Part shown: in pieces, positions 1-11,260 of the stretch
Layout: every line of letters begins with the position of its first letter
Numbering within the stretch: the first letter of the stretch is position 1
Origin: Pisolithus tinctorius
Taxonomy: Eukaryota; Basidiomycota; Agaricomycetes; Boletales; Pisolithaceae
DNA: 64,000 bases
NCBI GenBank assembly: GCA_024663395.1
Contig: JANFAH010000108.1
Location: forward strand, 53,248 to 117,247
Reading direction: 5' to 3'
Translations under genes and position numbers: made by a program
Notes under the pieces: generated by a model
What the model saw: the letters and a program-made list of their open reading frames with translations, nothing else
The model's database searches: none
What the model was told of the DNA's origin: nothing

Positions 1-218
1 CGAGCTACAGAGCTGGATTCACGGTTCTGAAAACAGTGGTCAGTAAGCAAAAAAAAAAAAGGTAGTGCTACACACCAGGCACTCCTCACCATCCCCTGCC
101 ATTGGCTCGTGTATTTCAGAAATTGTATCCTGATTTCCACCTCATGCTGATGGAAAGAGTGGAGACAGTAGTACACAAGACACAGGAAGTAGGTCTGTAC
201 TCACATTTAACTACCTGG

Positions 219-932
219 TGTCATAACTGTGCATTCGTTATAAGTCTTTGCTCACTCTGCAACCTTTTCCGCCGGTCATCTGCTCACTCCATACCAACTC
301 CACCCAACTTCTGTTGGTTGCGAACCATCTCCACTCCGACTGCTGTCGGACTTGTGTTGCCCTCCCACCGGACCGGGCGGTCTGTTCTCTGAGGGGTCAT
401 GTGACTACCTTCGCAGTCAGGTACTCCGCAGCATGCTCACTGCATGATCCAGCACCTGGACTACTTCCTTTTCTGGATGTTCTGTGTTACCCGTTCGTAT
501 GTCCTCCGTCTACCCTTCATTCATCATCCAGGAAATTTTACTTGAAAATTTATGAGTCTCTGTATGTCAGTTCCAATTCTGATTACTGTACCTCCGTAGC
601 AGTATAAAAACATGTACTGTACTCTGCTGTTCTTCAGTATGAATATCAACTTAGTTCCTACTCCCTCTGATTCCATCTTCTGTCTGTCGGAGTTATCCCC
701 GACTATCCGTCTGTACTCTCCCTCTGAAATATGAGGGCTGAGATCGTGCAAGGGGGTAGTGCACAAGCTAAACCTGACACCCTCACTCTGCTCCGCCTTT
801 GTCTCGGTGGTCTTCGTTCCTGCCGACACTCTGCTAGTCGGAGTTCTGTTCTTCTGTATCAGACTTGCTTCCAAACCCTTCCCTAGACCTTATATAGCAT
901 CAGAGTTGGTCGGAGTAGGCCCAGACTTGACA
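219..932 (+). mobile_element. Solo LTR of Ty3 family G1 (LTR-a subfamily)
   Basis: A 714-bp sequence starting TGTCATAAC and ending ACTTGACA. It matches both LTRs of the Ty3 element at 5516-13601 along its whole length. It is bounded by a perfect 5-bp target-site duplication, cctgg, at 214-218 and 933-937. No internal retroelement sequence remains, so it is a solo LTR left by LTR-LTR recombination. It still holds many CpG sites, so it is younger than the CpG-poor copies at 29880, 33876 and 39090. Confidence 0.93.
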
Positions 933-1859
933 CCTGGTGACGGTGTGAGTCAAGGTGTGGAAAGGCAGTATAAACCAACCAAACCAACACCAAAGACAAA
1001 TAATGTGCGAGTGGTGGTTTGCCTCCACAGAACCTGGAGTGCAGAGAAACCTAAATGTGTGGGGGGGACTTCAAGTAGAGGGCTCCTTGCACCAGTCGTC
1101 GACAAGTTACACAGGAGAGGATGAATGAATGCTGATTGAGAAGGGGATGCTGAACAGAGCAGGGGTGTTCAGCTGAAAGGCCTTGGGAGTAATAGACTTT
1201 GATAGAATATGCTCCTGGTGCAAGTCGATGACGAGTTACACAGGAGTGGAAGAATGACTAAGCAAGAGGTTGCTGACTAAGCACTGATGATACTGCTGAT
1301 GATGAATGAAGGTAGATAGACCCTTGATGGAGCCTCAACTACCAAGGATGATGGATGGTGACAGATAGACTCTTCCAAATGAGCCTCAACTGTCGATGAT
1401 GAGATATGCTGAGCTGACTTCTGGATTGATTCTTGATTGCTTCCTTGTAGCTAAGTACATGGGGGTTTATATATGGAGGGGGGAGCATAGCTTGTGACAA
1501 ACAAGGCACAAACACTTGGTAAGTAATGAGTAAGGACTGAGTAATCATGATGAGTAAGCGAGAAATGAAAAGTAAGCAAGCAAAGAAGATTGGTAAGTAT
1601 TGGCAATGAATGAGTCAAGGATAGTCAAAATATCACAAAATGAGTCAAATAGAATCAGAAACTGAGTAAGTGCACTGATATCACATTAGGGGGTGGCGAT
1701 GCAAGTTAGATCTTGGTGGAGACATCTCTAGATCCAAAGATGGCATGACAGATGGACAGTGTTTCCAGATAGGGAAGTATTAATTGCAGAATTGAAGGGC
1801 ATGAGTCAGGCGTTGTCACACACCAAAGGTGTTTGGTGAGGTGGACATGGATGTAGCTG

Positions 1860-2646
1860 ATGACTGGAGATGAAGACCATAGCCCTCATGCGAAGAAGGA
1901 CAGCCAGAAATGTCAGCAGTCATCCCTTGCACAAGAACGAGTTGCCAATGCCAAAGAAAAAGGAGGAAGCGAGTTAAGCGCCCGTGTATGGCATTCCAGT
2001 TTTCGACGTATCTCTGCCAATTCTGCAGGCACCGAAATCATTCCCACACTCGCTTGTAGTGCTCAGCCACGCGATCCTACCTTCCAAAATTGGAAAGGAT
2101 TTGTGCACTCCACACATTTCTACAGCACTCCCTCCAAAAGACGCTCATTTCGCTAATTCTTCTGATATGGCCACCTCCACATCAATCATTTTGCTTGTCC
2201 CCTTTGCTAGGGACCATGGCTATGTATATCTACCAGGAGTTCCTACTAGCTTCCATCCTGAAGCATCCTGGTACATCCCATCCTCGTCTGCCCCCTCTCA
2301 GCCCATCCAGCTTGGACAGTGCATTCTTTTTGTCAGTATGACCTCTAGGAGGACATTCTTTGGTCGCCTCAGGTCTGTCATTCGCTTGGAAAGGTCTTAT
2401 GTGGTCGTTTCAGTCTCTCCAGTCCAAGAAGCATATGGATCCTTCCTCCCTGCTCCCTGCAACGTCTTCATACCAGTCTCGTCCGTTGTTCTTCCAAAAT
2501 TGCAACAGCTACAGTATAATCTACTGTTCTCCACTCTCCCTGATCACATCCATGACGAGTATGATGCACATCTTGCCTCCTTATTGCAAGATACAGCAGA
2601 AGACGCTCCCCCTTCATCCTCTCTTCCAACAGAGCCTCATTCATGA
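1860..2646 (+). pseudogene. T2 reading frame of unknown function, frameshifted copy
   Basis: This frame matches the intact 268-codon frame of the T2a element at 26154-27966. It starts at 1860 (MTGDEDHSPH). Near 1980 a 20-bp deletion between two AGC triplets shifts the frame, so the conserved C-terminal part reads on from 1984 to 2646. The conserved core holds the segments RDHGYVYLPG, TSRRTFFGRLRS, LERSYVV and AYGSFLPAP. No signal peptide, membrane segment or known catalytic motif is visible. I do not recognise the family. Its recurrence in both T2 subfamilies suggests that it once encoded a protein. Confidence 0.6.
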
Positions 2647-2934
2647 AGTTTTTATTTGCTTCACTGAGAGGACAGTAAGGGGGGGAAAGTTGCGGTCCCT
2701 TATGCTCCTGTCACCCCACAGACCCCCAAAGCTTGACCCCTGTTGACATCTGACTCACCCTGTCCGCTTTTGGACATACTATGTCGGCATCAGATCAGTG
2801 CTGCCTCTCTGTCATCCCACTTTGGCCCAGAAACAATCTCTTCGAGATGTGACATGCACAGCCTCCCCCTAATGCGATTCCAGTGCGCTTTCCCAGTTTC
2901 TGACATTACTTGACTCATACTTTGACATTCTGAC

Positions 2935-3150
2935 TGTCTTCGACTCACCTGTTGCCAATACTTACCAATCTTTTGCCCTTGCTTACTGATTCTACACTTT
3001 TTGGCTTACTTATCCTTACCAATGCTCACCAATGCTTTCTAAGACGATTACCCACCGCTTACATTCCTTACACATCAGTTACCAATCACTTACCAAGTGT
3101 TTGCACCTTGTTTTCCATAGGCAATGCCCCTGTACTGTATATAAATCACT
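2935..3150 (+). promoter_or_regulatory. TTAC-motif array followed by TATA box in T2a
   Basis: Between about 2950 and 3110 the motif CTTACCAAT and shorter forms (TTAC, CTTAC, GCTTAC) recur roughly a dozen times, 25-80 bp upstream of TATATAAA at 3138-3145. The same arrangement, with diverged sequence, sits in every T2a and T2b copy (for example on the minus strand at 26620-26810 and 28500-28640). I infer binding sites upstream of a core promoter that fires toward the TTTGACTCACA end. This is inferred from motif recurrence only. Confidence 0.5.
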
Positions 3151-3706
3151 GTACTTAGGTAGCAAAAAAAAAAGAAGACATCAGAGAGCCCCTCTTGCTC
3201 GCATTTTGTTATCATTCAGAAAATCATTCAGCAGCTTCGATAGTTGAGACTTTATTAAGGGTCTAACTATCGTCTACTTCGCTTATTATCGTCTATCATC
3301 AATCTACTTCGCTCCAAGTCCTCCCTGAGCTCAGTGCAGCTCAGAGCATCGAATTAAGTTGTCATCCATCCTTCTGTAGGCTGACAGCAGTCTACCCCAT
3401 CGCTTCCTCTCGCATTCCTGCTCCTTCTTCGTCCATAGCACCCCCAACCCTCAGCACTCATCTTTGAGTGTTGTAGTTCACAAAAACCCTCCCAAAGAAC
3501 AGGTTCCACCATCTAGGTACCGCGTAGGCACACCACCACTTGCTTTCATTGTCTTTTGTGTTGGTTTTGGTTGGTTTCCACCACTGAACCCCACTTTGAC
3601 TCACAGCATCAAAGGGGGCTAGGGCATTGGGGGTCTGTGGGGCAATGAGAGCATATGCAATCATGTCTCCCACCCTTCCATCCTCTCAGCAAAGTTAACA
3701 AAATCT

Positions 3707-4508
3707 TCATGGACAGGGCTCTGATGGAGGAGGAGGAGAAGGGGGGACATCTTCTGCTGGATCTTGCAGTAAGAAGGCAAGATGCATGTCATACTCGTCA
3801 TGAATGCGATCAGGGAGGCTGGAGGACAGTAGATTATACTGCAGCTGTCACAATGTGGGAAGAATGATGGATGAGACTGGAATAAAGATGGTGCAGGGAG
3901 CAGGGAGGAATGATCCATATGCTTCATCAACCGGGGAGACTGAAACGACCACATAAGACCTTTCTAACTGAGTGACAGACCTGAGGCGACCAAAGAACAT
4001 CCTTCTGGAAGTCATACTGCCAAGGAGAACATGCTGACCAAGCTGCATGGGATGAGATGGGGCTGACAACGATGGGATGAACCAGGGGGCTTCAGGATGG
4101 AAGCTGGAGGGAATGCCTGGCCAATACACATAGCCACTGTCTCTGGCAAATGAGACAAGTGAGACGACTGATGAAGAGGTGGCCATGATTGATGGACTTA
4201 GCGAAATGAGTGTCTGATGGATGGAGTGCTGTAGAAATGCGCAGGGTGCAAGGATCCTCTCCAAATTTGGAAGGAAGAATCATGGGGCTGAGGACTTTAA
4301 GTGAGTGTGGGAATGGAGTCGATATCTTTGGAAATGGTGGAGATACGATGAAAACCAGAACGCCATATGCAGGTGCTAAACACCCTTAATGTGCACTTAA
4401 CTCGCTTCCTCTTTTCTCTTTAGCACTGACGACTCGTTCTTGTGCGAAGGATGACTGTTAATGTCTGACAGTCTTTCTATGCATGAGGCCTTTAGTCTTC
4501 ATCTGCAT
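3707..4508 (-). pseudogene. T2b reading frame of unknown function, broken
   Basis: Minus-strand remnant of the T2 protein. The start is MQMKTKGLMH near 4508; stops follow soon after, and a one-base shift near 4200 moves the rest into another frame (ATG near 4264). The downstream part keeps GYVYWPGIPSSF, TSRRMFFGRLRS and AYGSFLPAP. The same one-base shift occurs in the other two T2b copies, so it was probably in the T2b ancestor. Function unknown. Confidence 0.55.
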
Positions 4509-4634
4509 GCCTGGGCATTGTGCGCAACTCATTGACAAGTTAGGCAGAGTCAGCTGTAACCATGTCCACAACACCTTTGGTGTGTGACACCAATATGTGG
4601 AGAGAGACGTAGGTATCCTTGACTCATGCATAAG

Positions 4635-5417
4635 CCAATACCCAAATTTCTGTGTCCCAGATAATACCCATTCACCACCAATCATTTCCATTACATCAAC
4701 CTTTACTTGCCATGCATGCCTTGTGTACAAGAGAGGACTTGGATTTTGATGTGAGTAATGTGCAGTAATTACTATACACCTTGCCCATCCCTTGACTTTG
4801 ACAGGCGATTCCCATCCATCACCAGGTATTTCTATTTCCAGACGATGCAACCAATGACGATGAAGGTACCCCTCGTCCTGCAACTATCAAGTCCTATAGG
4901 ACCGGAGTACCAGGAGGTCCTAGTTCCAAGAGAGAAATGATCCAAAATGTCGAAGGCACTGCAGAAAGGTATGTGATCATGTCATTGTGGGGCTCGTCTG
5001 AAGCTAATTAAACTCTCCTCAAGTACTCCGAGGCACAGTGTTATGGTGCCAGAGCACCAGGAACACAAAATTTGCAACCTAAATGTTGTCATTGGCCATT
5101 TTATCTCATCAGGCAATGCTCCCCTTGAGCGCCCTCCTGTGCATTCCCAAGCAGTCCATGGAGACCTTTACATTCACCACTACAAGAATTGGGTCCAGAT
5201 ATGGTTAAGAGACAGCAACCAATGGCTACCAGATATTAAGGACAGATGTCACCACCCAACATTACCAGAGTACTGTTTGTATGTGGCTAAGGGTGTGGAG
5301 CCTACTTGGGTTACCAGGAAGACAAGATCAACATACAAAGGAAGGCTAAAGAATCGCATTCAGCGGCAAGAGGATGGTAAATATTTGCATGAGTCACTGT
5401 TCAAGCACCTTTTCTAA
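4635..5417 (+). CDS. 3' exons of a host-like gene, 5' end cut by T2b
   Basis: Three exons fit one frame: about 4635-4750, 4805-4968 and 5024-5417 (stop TAA). The introns are 4751-4804 (gtgagt...gacag) and 4969-5023 (gtatgt...ctcaag), 54 and 55 nt long, typical of basidiomycetes. Both junctions keep the frame. The product is hydrophilic: an acidic stretch (PDDATNDDEG), a Pro/Ser-rich linker, then a Trp-rich segment (NWVQIWLRDSNQW), and a basic C-terminus ending FKHLF. I do not recognise the family. The T2b element ends at 4589, just before the first visible exon, so upstream exons are missing. Exon 1 starts at an AG acceptor, not an ATG. Likely a truncated gene or gene relic. Confidence 0.5.
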
Positions 5418-5515
5418 CCCATGCACACTCTAGTGCCCAATAATCACATAGGGGTGGTTGCAACGAGTCTTTAGTCAGGTCTGGAGATGGTTGAGGTAGT
5501 AGCAACCAGTAGTGT

Positions 5516-6229
5516 TGTCATAACCATGTGTTCGTCATAGGTCTTTGCTCACTCCACAACCTTTTCTGCTGGTCATCCACTCACTCCGCACCAACTCTGC
5601 CCAACTTCTGTTGGTTGCGAACCATCTCCGCTCCGACTGTTGTCGGACTTGTGTTGCTCTCCTACCAGACCGAGTGGTCCATTCTCTGAGGGGTCATGTG
5701 ACTACCTTCGCAGTCAGGTACTCTGCAGTGCACTGACTGCATGGTCCAGCACCTGGACTGTTACCTTTTCTGGATGTTCTGTGTTACCCATTTGTATGTC
5801 CTCTGTCTACCCTTCATTTGTCGTCCAGGAAATTTTACTTGAAAATTTATGAGTCTCCATATGTCAGTTCTGATTCTGATTACTGTACCTGCATAGCAGT
5901 ATAAAAGCATGTACTGTACTCCACTGTTCTTCAGTATGAATATCAACTTAGTTCCTACTCCCTCTGATTCCATCTTCTGTCTGTCAGAGTTATCTCTGAC
6001 TCTCTGTCTGTACTCTCCCTCTGAAATACGAGGGCTGAGATCATGCAAGGGGGTAGCGCATGAGCTAAACCCAACACCCTCACTCTGCTCCACCTTTGTC
6101 TTGGTGGTCTTCGTTCCTGCCAACACTCCGCTAGTTGGAGTTCTGTTCTTCTGTGTCGGACTTGCTTCCGAACCCTTCTCTAGACCTTATATAGCATCGG
6201 AGTTGGTCGAAGTAGGCCTGGACTTGACA
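5516..6229 (+). repeat. 5' LTR of G1 copy A
   Basis: 714 bp, TGTCATAACC...ACTTGACA. A TATA box (TATAAAA) lies at 5900-5906, about 330 bp before the LTR end, and would start the genomic transcript. The sequence is rich in TCCG and CGGA words, which makes CpG decay easy to follow between copies. I could not assign a primer-binding site after 6229 by eye. Confidence 0.93.
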
Positions 6230-6290
6230 GTATATTCGTACTCGCACTTGTACGATCTCCTTTTCTGTCTTCCAAAAAACTTATGCCATT

Positions 6291-7559
6291 ATGAGAACTC
6301 GAGCTCAATCCCAGAGAGAGGTCACTGAGAACCTTGCTGTAGCGCTAGCTAATCTGCATTGACTCCCTTCCGTCGTTGAACAATTCCAGTCTTTCTCCAC
6401 TCAACGCTGCTCTCGTGCTGAAGGCAAAAGCGCTTCACAAGCTGGTCACTCCAACCTCCACCCATCAGCCTTCCATACTCCACCTCCTCGTAACCAAGAT
6501 GATGGACCCAACCCTGACCCTGATTATCCTGATGGTGATCCCGATGGTGGGGGCAGCAGTGATGGGGATGTCCCCAAAGACCTGGCTGAGCTGCCAGAGG
6601 ATCCCCTTGTAGCTCTTGCTAGAGCTGTGCATGCACTTGTGCAGTCTAGTTCATGCACTGGGGACTCCGCTCCGAAAACCAAAGTCCGTGAGCCTGATAC
6701 CTTTGATGGCTCCAACCCCAAGAAACTCCATGAGTTCCTCATACAATGCGAGCTAAACTTCCAAGACCACCCTCGTGCATTCCGCTCCAACAGAGCAAAG
6801 GTTACCTTTGCTCAATCTTATCTTAAGGGTATGGCCCTGGCTTGGTTCGAGCCAGACCTGCTAAACCCCGACAACTATGACCACCCGCTCTGGATGGACG
6901 ACTACCATGAGTTCTTACAAGAGCTCACAACCAATTTCGGTCCACAGGATGCCATAGCGGATGCCGTCCAACAACTCGAGAACCTCACCATGAAAGATGG
7001 TTCTTGAATCACCAAATACATCATGGAGTTCAATCACTGGGCTTCACAGGTCAAGGACTACGGTGTTGGTGCACTCTGCCACCACTTCTATAGTGGACTT
7101 CCAGACTGCATCAAGGATGAGATTGCTCGCATCAGAAAGCCTTCTACCCTCGCACAACTACATGAACTCGCTCAAACCATTGATGCGTGTTACTGGGAGT
7201 GCAAAGCAGAGATCTCGCGCACCACCAAATCCACCTCTGACAAGTCGCAGTCTTCCAACTCCGACAATAAACCCAAATCATCGTCCTCCTCCTCTGCTTC
7301 AAAATCCGACACCAAGGGCAAGGGTAAACAGAAAGATCTGCCCAAGTCTGATATTGCTCATCTTCTGGGCAAGAATGGCAAACTCACCTCTGCTGAACGC
7401 CAGTGCAGGATGAAAAACAACCTCTGCCTCTTCTGTGGCGAGGCTGGCCATTCTGCCAAGGACTGTCCCAAGTCCACCTCCTGTGCAGCCAAAGCCCGTG
7501 CAGCTACGGCTGGAACTCTGCCTCCTCTGCCTGCGGAGAAGGCAGAGCCAAAAAATTAG
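6291..7559 (+). pseudogene. gag: gag of G1 copy A (two in-frame TGA stops)
   Basis: The frame runs from ATG 6291 to TAG 7557, 422 codons without a frameshift. In-frame TGA stops lie at 6360 and 7005. The first third is acidic and Pro/Asp/Gly-rich. The middle (about 6690-7210) resembles the retrotransposon capsid domain. A basic Ser/Lys linker follows. A CCHC zinc knuckle, CLFCGEAGHSAKDC (C-x2-C-x4-H-x4-C), lies at 7425-7466 and would bind the genomic RNA. The product would form the particle shell. Both stops fit CGA-to-TGA change. Confidence 0.9.
7550..7556 (+). promoter_or_regulatory. Candidate -1 ribosomal frameshift site at gag end
   Basis: The heptamer A-AAA-AAT sits in gag phase immediately before the gag stop TAG at 7557. 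The pol frame is the -1 frame and is open across this point, overlapping gag from about 7403. Slippage here would pass straight from the gag tail into pol (LVRSSREL). A downstream RNA structure was not tested. Confidence 0.45.
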
Positions 7560-10500
7560 TCCGCTCCTCCAGGGAGCTCGCACAGCCTGGAGGAAGCATT
7601 GATCCCAACTGTGCGCAACTGGACATCTGACTCAACACATCTGCTCTTTCTAGTCCCAATTCTTTACTTCCGTCTGTAACTCTTCTGGATTATTCTGTTG
7701 ATACTTACTCTGCATTGATCGATTCTGGTTCTTCTCATTGCTTTGTAGACCCATCTGTAATCAAAAAATATGCTATTTCTGTTTCCTCCATTTCTCCACC
7801 AATTCCGCTCCACTTGTTCGATGGTAGTACAAATGCTGTCATTTCCCAAGAAGTAGATCTTTCCCTCCACTTTCCTTCCAGTGATGTCAATTCCGTTTCA
7901 TTTTATGTTACTCCGTTGGATTCTTCATGTTCGCTGGTGTTAGGACACAACTAGCTCACCCGCTTCAATCCGTTGATTGAGATTGACTGGGTACTGGGCA
8001 GTATATCATTCAAACCATCACTACAGGGAATGCCGACACCCCAGGCGCCTTCATCATCTTCCGCTGCGACCTCCGCTCCATCTGCAGCTCTGTCTGCAGC
8101 TCCAACAGACTTGCTGCACTCTGCTCCACTCATCTCACTCATCAATGCTGCTGCATATGTCAGAGCCTGTGCTCTCCCTGGCTCTAGACAGTTCCGCTTG
8201 CAGCTCTCCACTGATGATGTGAAGCTTCATGTGTCCTCTGCATCTTCTCTGCCTCCTGACCTCTCTTCGGTTCCTCCTGAGTATCACGAGTTTGCCAATG
8301 TCTTTAGTAAAGACAAGGCTACGAAACTTCCACCACATCACTTGTTTGATCTCAAGATCGATCTCGAGGAAGGAGCTTCTCTGCCCATTGGTACAATCTA
8401 CTCTCTTTCTCTGCCAGAGCTTGAAGCTCTCTGCACCTTCATTGACAAGCCTCTTGGCTATGGCTTCATCAAACAATCCACCTCCGCTCACGGTGCCCCT
8501 GTCCTCTTCATGAAGAAGAAGGATGGCTCACTCCACCTCTGTGTAGACTACCGAGGACTCAATAAAATCACAAAAAAAGACTGCTATCCGCTGCTGCTCA
8601 TCTCCAACCTACTCGACTCTCCAAGCTGTGCTAAAGTCTACACCAAGATTGATCTCCGCCATGCCTATCATCTGGTCTGCATAGCAGACGGAGATGAATG
8701 GAAAATGGTGTTCTGCACTCGTTATGGTTCTTACGAGTGGCATGTAATGCCATTCGGTCTGACTAATGTGCCTGCAGCTTTCCAGCGATTCGTCAATAGC
8801 ATCATTGCAGACATGCTTGATGTCTGTGTCATGGTGTACCTCGATGACATCTTAATTTATTCGCAGAACATGGAGTTGCACTGCGAGCATGTAAAAGAGG
8901 TACTCCACTGCCTTTGAAAGCATGGTCTCTATGCCAAGCCAGAGAAGTGCGAGTTTCACTCTGACTCCATCGAGTACCTCAGTTATGTTCTTTCTCCCTC
9001 CGGTCTCACCATGTCCACTGAGAAAGTTCAGGCAGTCCGTGACTGGCCTGAGCCACGGAAGGTGCGAGACATCCAGTCCTTCCTTGGTTTCGCAAATTTC
9101 TACAGGCGATTCATTAACAACTACTCCGACATCATTGTTCCACTCACTCGCCTCACATGAAAGGGTGCTCCTTGGAACTTTTCCGAGGAGTGCTGCTCCG
9201 CTTTCCACCACCTGAAGGATGCCTTCAGCTCTGCTCCTATTCTCACTCATTGGGTCCCTGACGCTCCGCTTACAGTGGAAACTGATGCCTCTGACTATGC
9301 CATCACCAGTATTTTGTCAATCACCTGCTCCGACGGTGAACTCCGCCCAGTCACTTTCTACTCCCAGACCATGACCGCGCCAGAACTCAATTATGATACC
9401 CACAACAAGGAGCTGTTGGCTATCTTCGAGGCTTTCTGCCATTGGCGGCATTACTTAGAAGGCTCCACCTTACCTGTCAACATGGTGATGGACCACAAAA
9501 ACCTTGAGTATTTTTCTACCTCTAAGGTTCTCACCCGTCAACAGGCCCGCTGGTCGGAGTATCTTTCGCAGTTTAACCTTTCCATCCGCTTCTGACCTGG
9601 CCACCTAGGAGCCAAACCCAATGCACTTACACAACATTGGGATGTCTACCCAAAAGGGGGGGATAGGGACTATGTGCAGGTAAACCCTCATAATCTCCAC
9701 CCTATGTTTACACAGGAGCAACTCACATCATCCCTCCATACCACCACCCTCATGGCACCTGTGCCCCATGCTGCCATGGTCTTCGATGTTGAGTGCTTGC
9801 ACTCCGACATCATCTCTGCCCTACCCTCCCACCCTGTCTCCGCTAGCTATCTTCCAACTCCGACTAGGCCTTGGTGGTCCCTGGACTCCGACAGTCTACT
9901 CTGCCTGGACAGTCGCATCTTTGTCCCAGACATTGATGATCTCTGCCTCTGAGTGCTTCAGTTTAAGCATGACCACCCTCTAGCAGGCCATTTCGGGCAA
10001 AACCGCACCCTAGAACTCGTCTGCAGGGACAATGTGTGGCCTAACCTCCGCTCCAATGTGAAGGAATATGTCAGGTCTTGCACCACCTGTGGACGGAGCA
10101 AAACTCCGCAACACCACCCCTATGGTCTACTGAAGCAACTCCCCGTCCCAGAGAGACCTTGGAACTCCATCTCCATGGACTTCATCGAACACCTCCCCAA
10201 CTCTGATGGCTACTCCGCCATACTCGTGGTAGTGGACCGCCTCTCAAAACAAGCAGTGTTCATCCCCACCCATGACTCCATCACCTCTGCCAAACTCGCT
10301 AAGCTCTTCCTTACCCATGTCTTCTCCAAGCATGGAGTACCAGCTAATGTCACCTCTGACAGAGGTCCTGAGTTCGTCTCACACTTCTTCCGCTCTCTAG
10401 GAAAGGCCCTTGATATGCATCTTCACTTGACTTTGGGTTACCACCCAGAAGGCGATGGCCAGACCGAGTGAACGAACCAGACCCTTGAACAGTACCTTCA

Positions 10501-11260
10501 TGTCTACTGTAACTACCAACAAGACAACTGGGCTGAGCTGTTACCTCTAGTGGAGTTTGCCTTCAATAACGCACCAAGTGCAACTACTGGAGTCTCTCCC
10601 TTCTTTGCTAACAAGGGATACCATCCAAACCTGTCTGTGGTCCCTGACCAAGACTTTACCTCTCCAAGGGCTCACGACTATGTCGTTGAGCTCTCCACCC
10701 TTCATGACTTCCTCCACTCTGAAATGTCCACCACTCAACAGTGCTACCAGGGTCCAGCAGATGCTAAACGCATACCTCCGCCTGAGTTCAAGGTCGGAGA
10801 ACAGGCCTACATCAAAGCCAAGTACTTCCGCTCCACTCATCCTTTGGAACAACTCTCCGAAAAGTACTTAGGTCCATTCACCATCTTGGCCAGGCCAGGT
10901 ACGCATTCTGTCACCCTTAAGCTCCCTGACTCTATGCGCTCAGTACATCCGGTCTTCCATGTCTCGCAACTGGAAGCCGCAGCAGCTAACCCTTTCCCAA
11001 ACTGACAACAACCTCCGCCTCTGCCAGTGGATGTCGATGGTGACCTTGAGTACGAAGTATCAGAGATACTCAACTCTAAGGTGGACCGCCATCGCTGCCA
11101 TTGTCAACTCTTGTATCTAGTCCGCTGGGCTGGTTACAAGAACACCGACAAAGAAACCTCTTGGTTGCTTGCAACTGAGCTAGATCACGCTTCTGACATA
11201 GTATCCACTTTCCATGAACACTATCCACACAAACCTGGCCCATACCAACCTCCGCCATAA
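7557..11260 (+). pseudogene. pol: pol of G1 copy A: PR-RT-RH-IN-chromodomain, with TGA stops
   Basis: One continuous frame to TAA at 11258. Protease DSGSS is at 7721-7735. Reverse transcriptase covers about 8480-9000, with YLDD at 8837-8848. RNase H follows (TDASDYA near 9280). Integrase has an H/C zinc-binding segment ending CTTC near 10080, then the core with DFIEHLP, SDRGPEF and HPEGDGQTE. The chromodomain (YLVRWAGY) lies at about 11031-11250 and would direct integration to chromatin marks. Stops: TGA at 7628, 8915, 9158, 9593, 9950, 10469 and 11003, plus TAG at 7952 where tryptophan is expected. The TGAs sit where arginine is conserved in related elements. No indels are seen. Confidence 0.93.

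Larger units (their letters stand above)
1814..3605 (+). mobile_element. T2a element copy 1 (TG...CA element with internal ORF)
   Basis: A 1,792-bp element beginning TGTCACACACC and ending TTTGACTCACA, inserted into T2b copy 1. The target duplication is 4 bp: gcgt at 1810-1813 and gcat at 3606-3609, differing by one CpG-to-CpA change. In order it holds a reading frame (1860-2646), a noncoding stretch, an array of TTAC motifs, a TATA box (TATATAAA at 3138) and about 450 bp to the end. A promoter near the 3' end with TG...CA termini resembles a U3-R-U5 LTR. No internal retroelement domain or second LTR is attached, so a DNA-transposon origin stays possible. Confidence 0.85.
944..4589 (-). mobile_element. 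T2b element copy 1, split by a nested T2a element
   Basis: This T2b copy lies at 944-1813 and 3610-4589, interrupted by the T2a element at 1814-3605. On the plus strand it begins TGTGAGTCAAG and ends TTTGGTGTGTGACA. It aligns with the T2b copies at 27971-29834 and 30714-32553. Its inferred promoter end lies at 944-1813 (TATATAAA read on the minus strand near 1475). Its reading frame lies on the minus strand between about 4508 and 3707. I see no matching target duplication (acgg before, ccaa after), so one edge may be rearranged. The right end cuts into a spliced host-like gene starting near 4635. Confidence 0.8.

Noticed and set aside
248..607. ORFs of about 119 aa inside G1 LTRs, repeated at 12918 and 60905
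   Set aside because: Similar length across copies comes from LTR similarity. The frame spans the TATA region and LTR-b copies break it, so no coding role is supported.
6291..11260. TGA recoded as arginine (alternative genetic code), since many TGAs fall on arginine positions and several genes end in TAA or TAG
   Set aside because: CpG depletion gives a simpler cause (CGA to TGA). T2 frames end in TGA, and the decayed genes also carry TAG, TAA and frameshifts.
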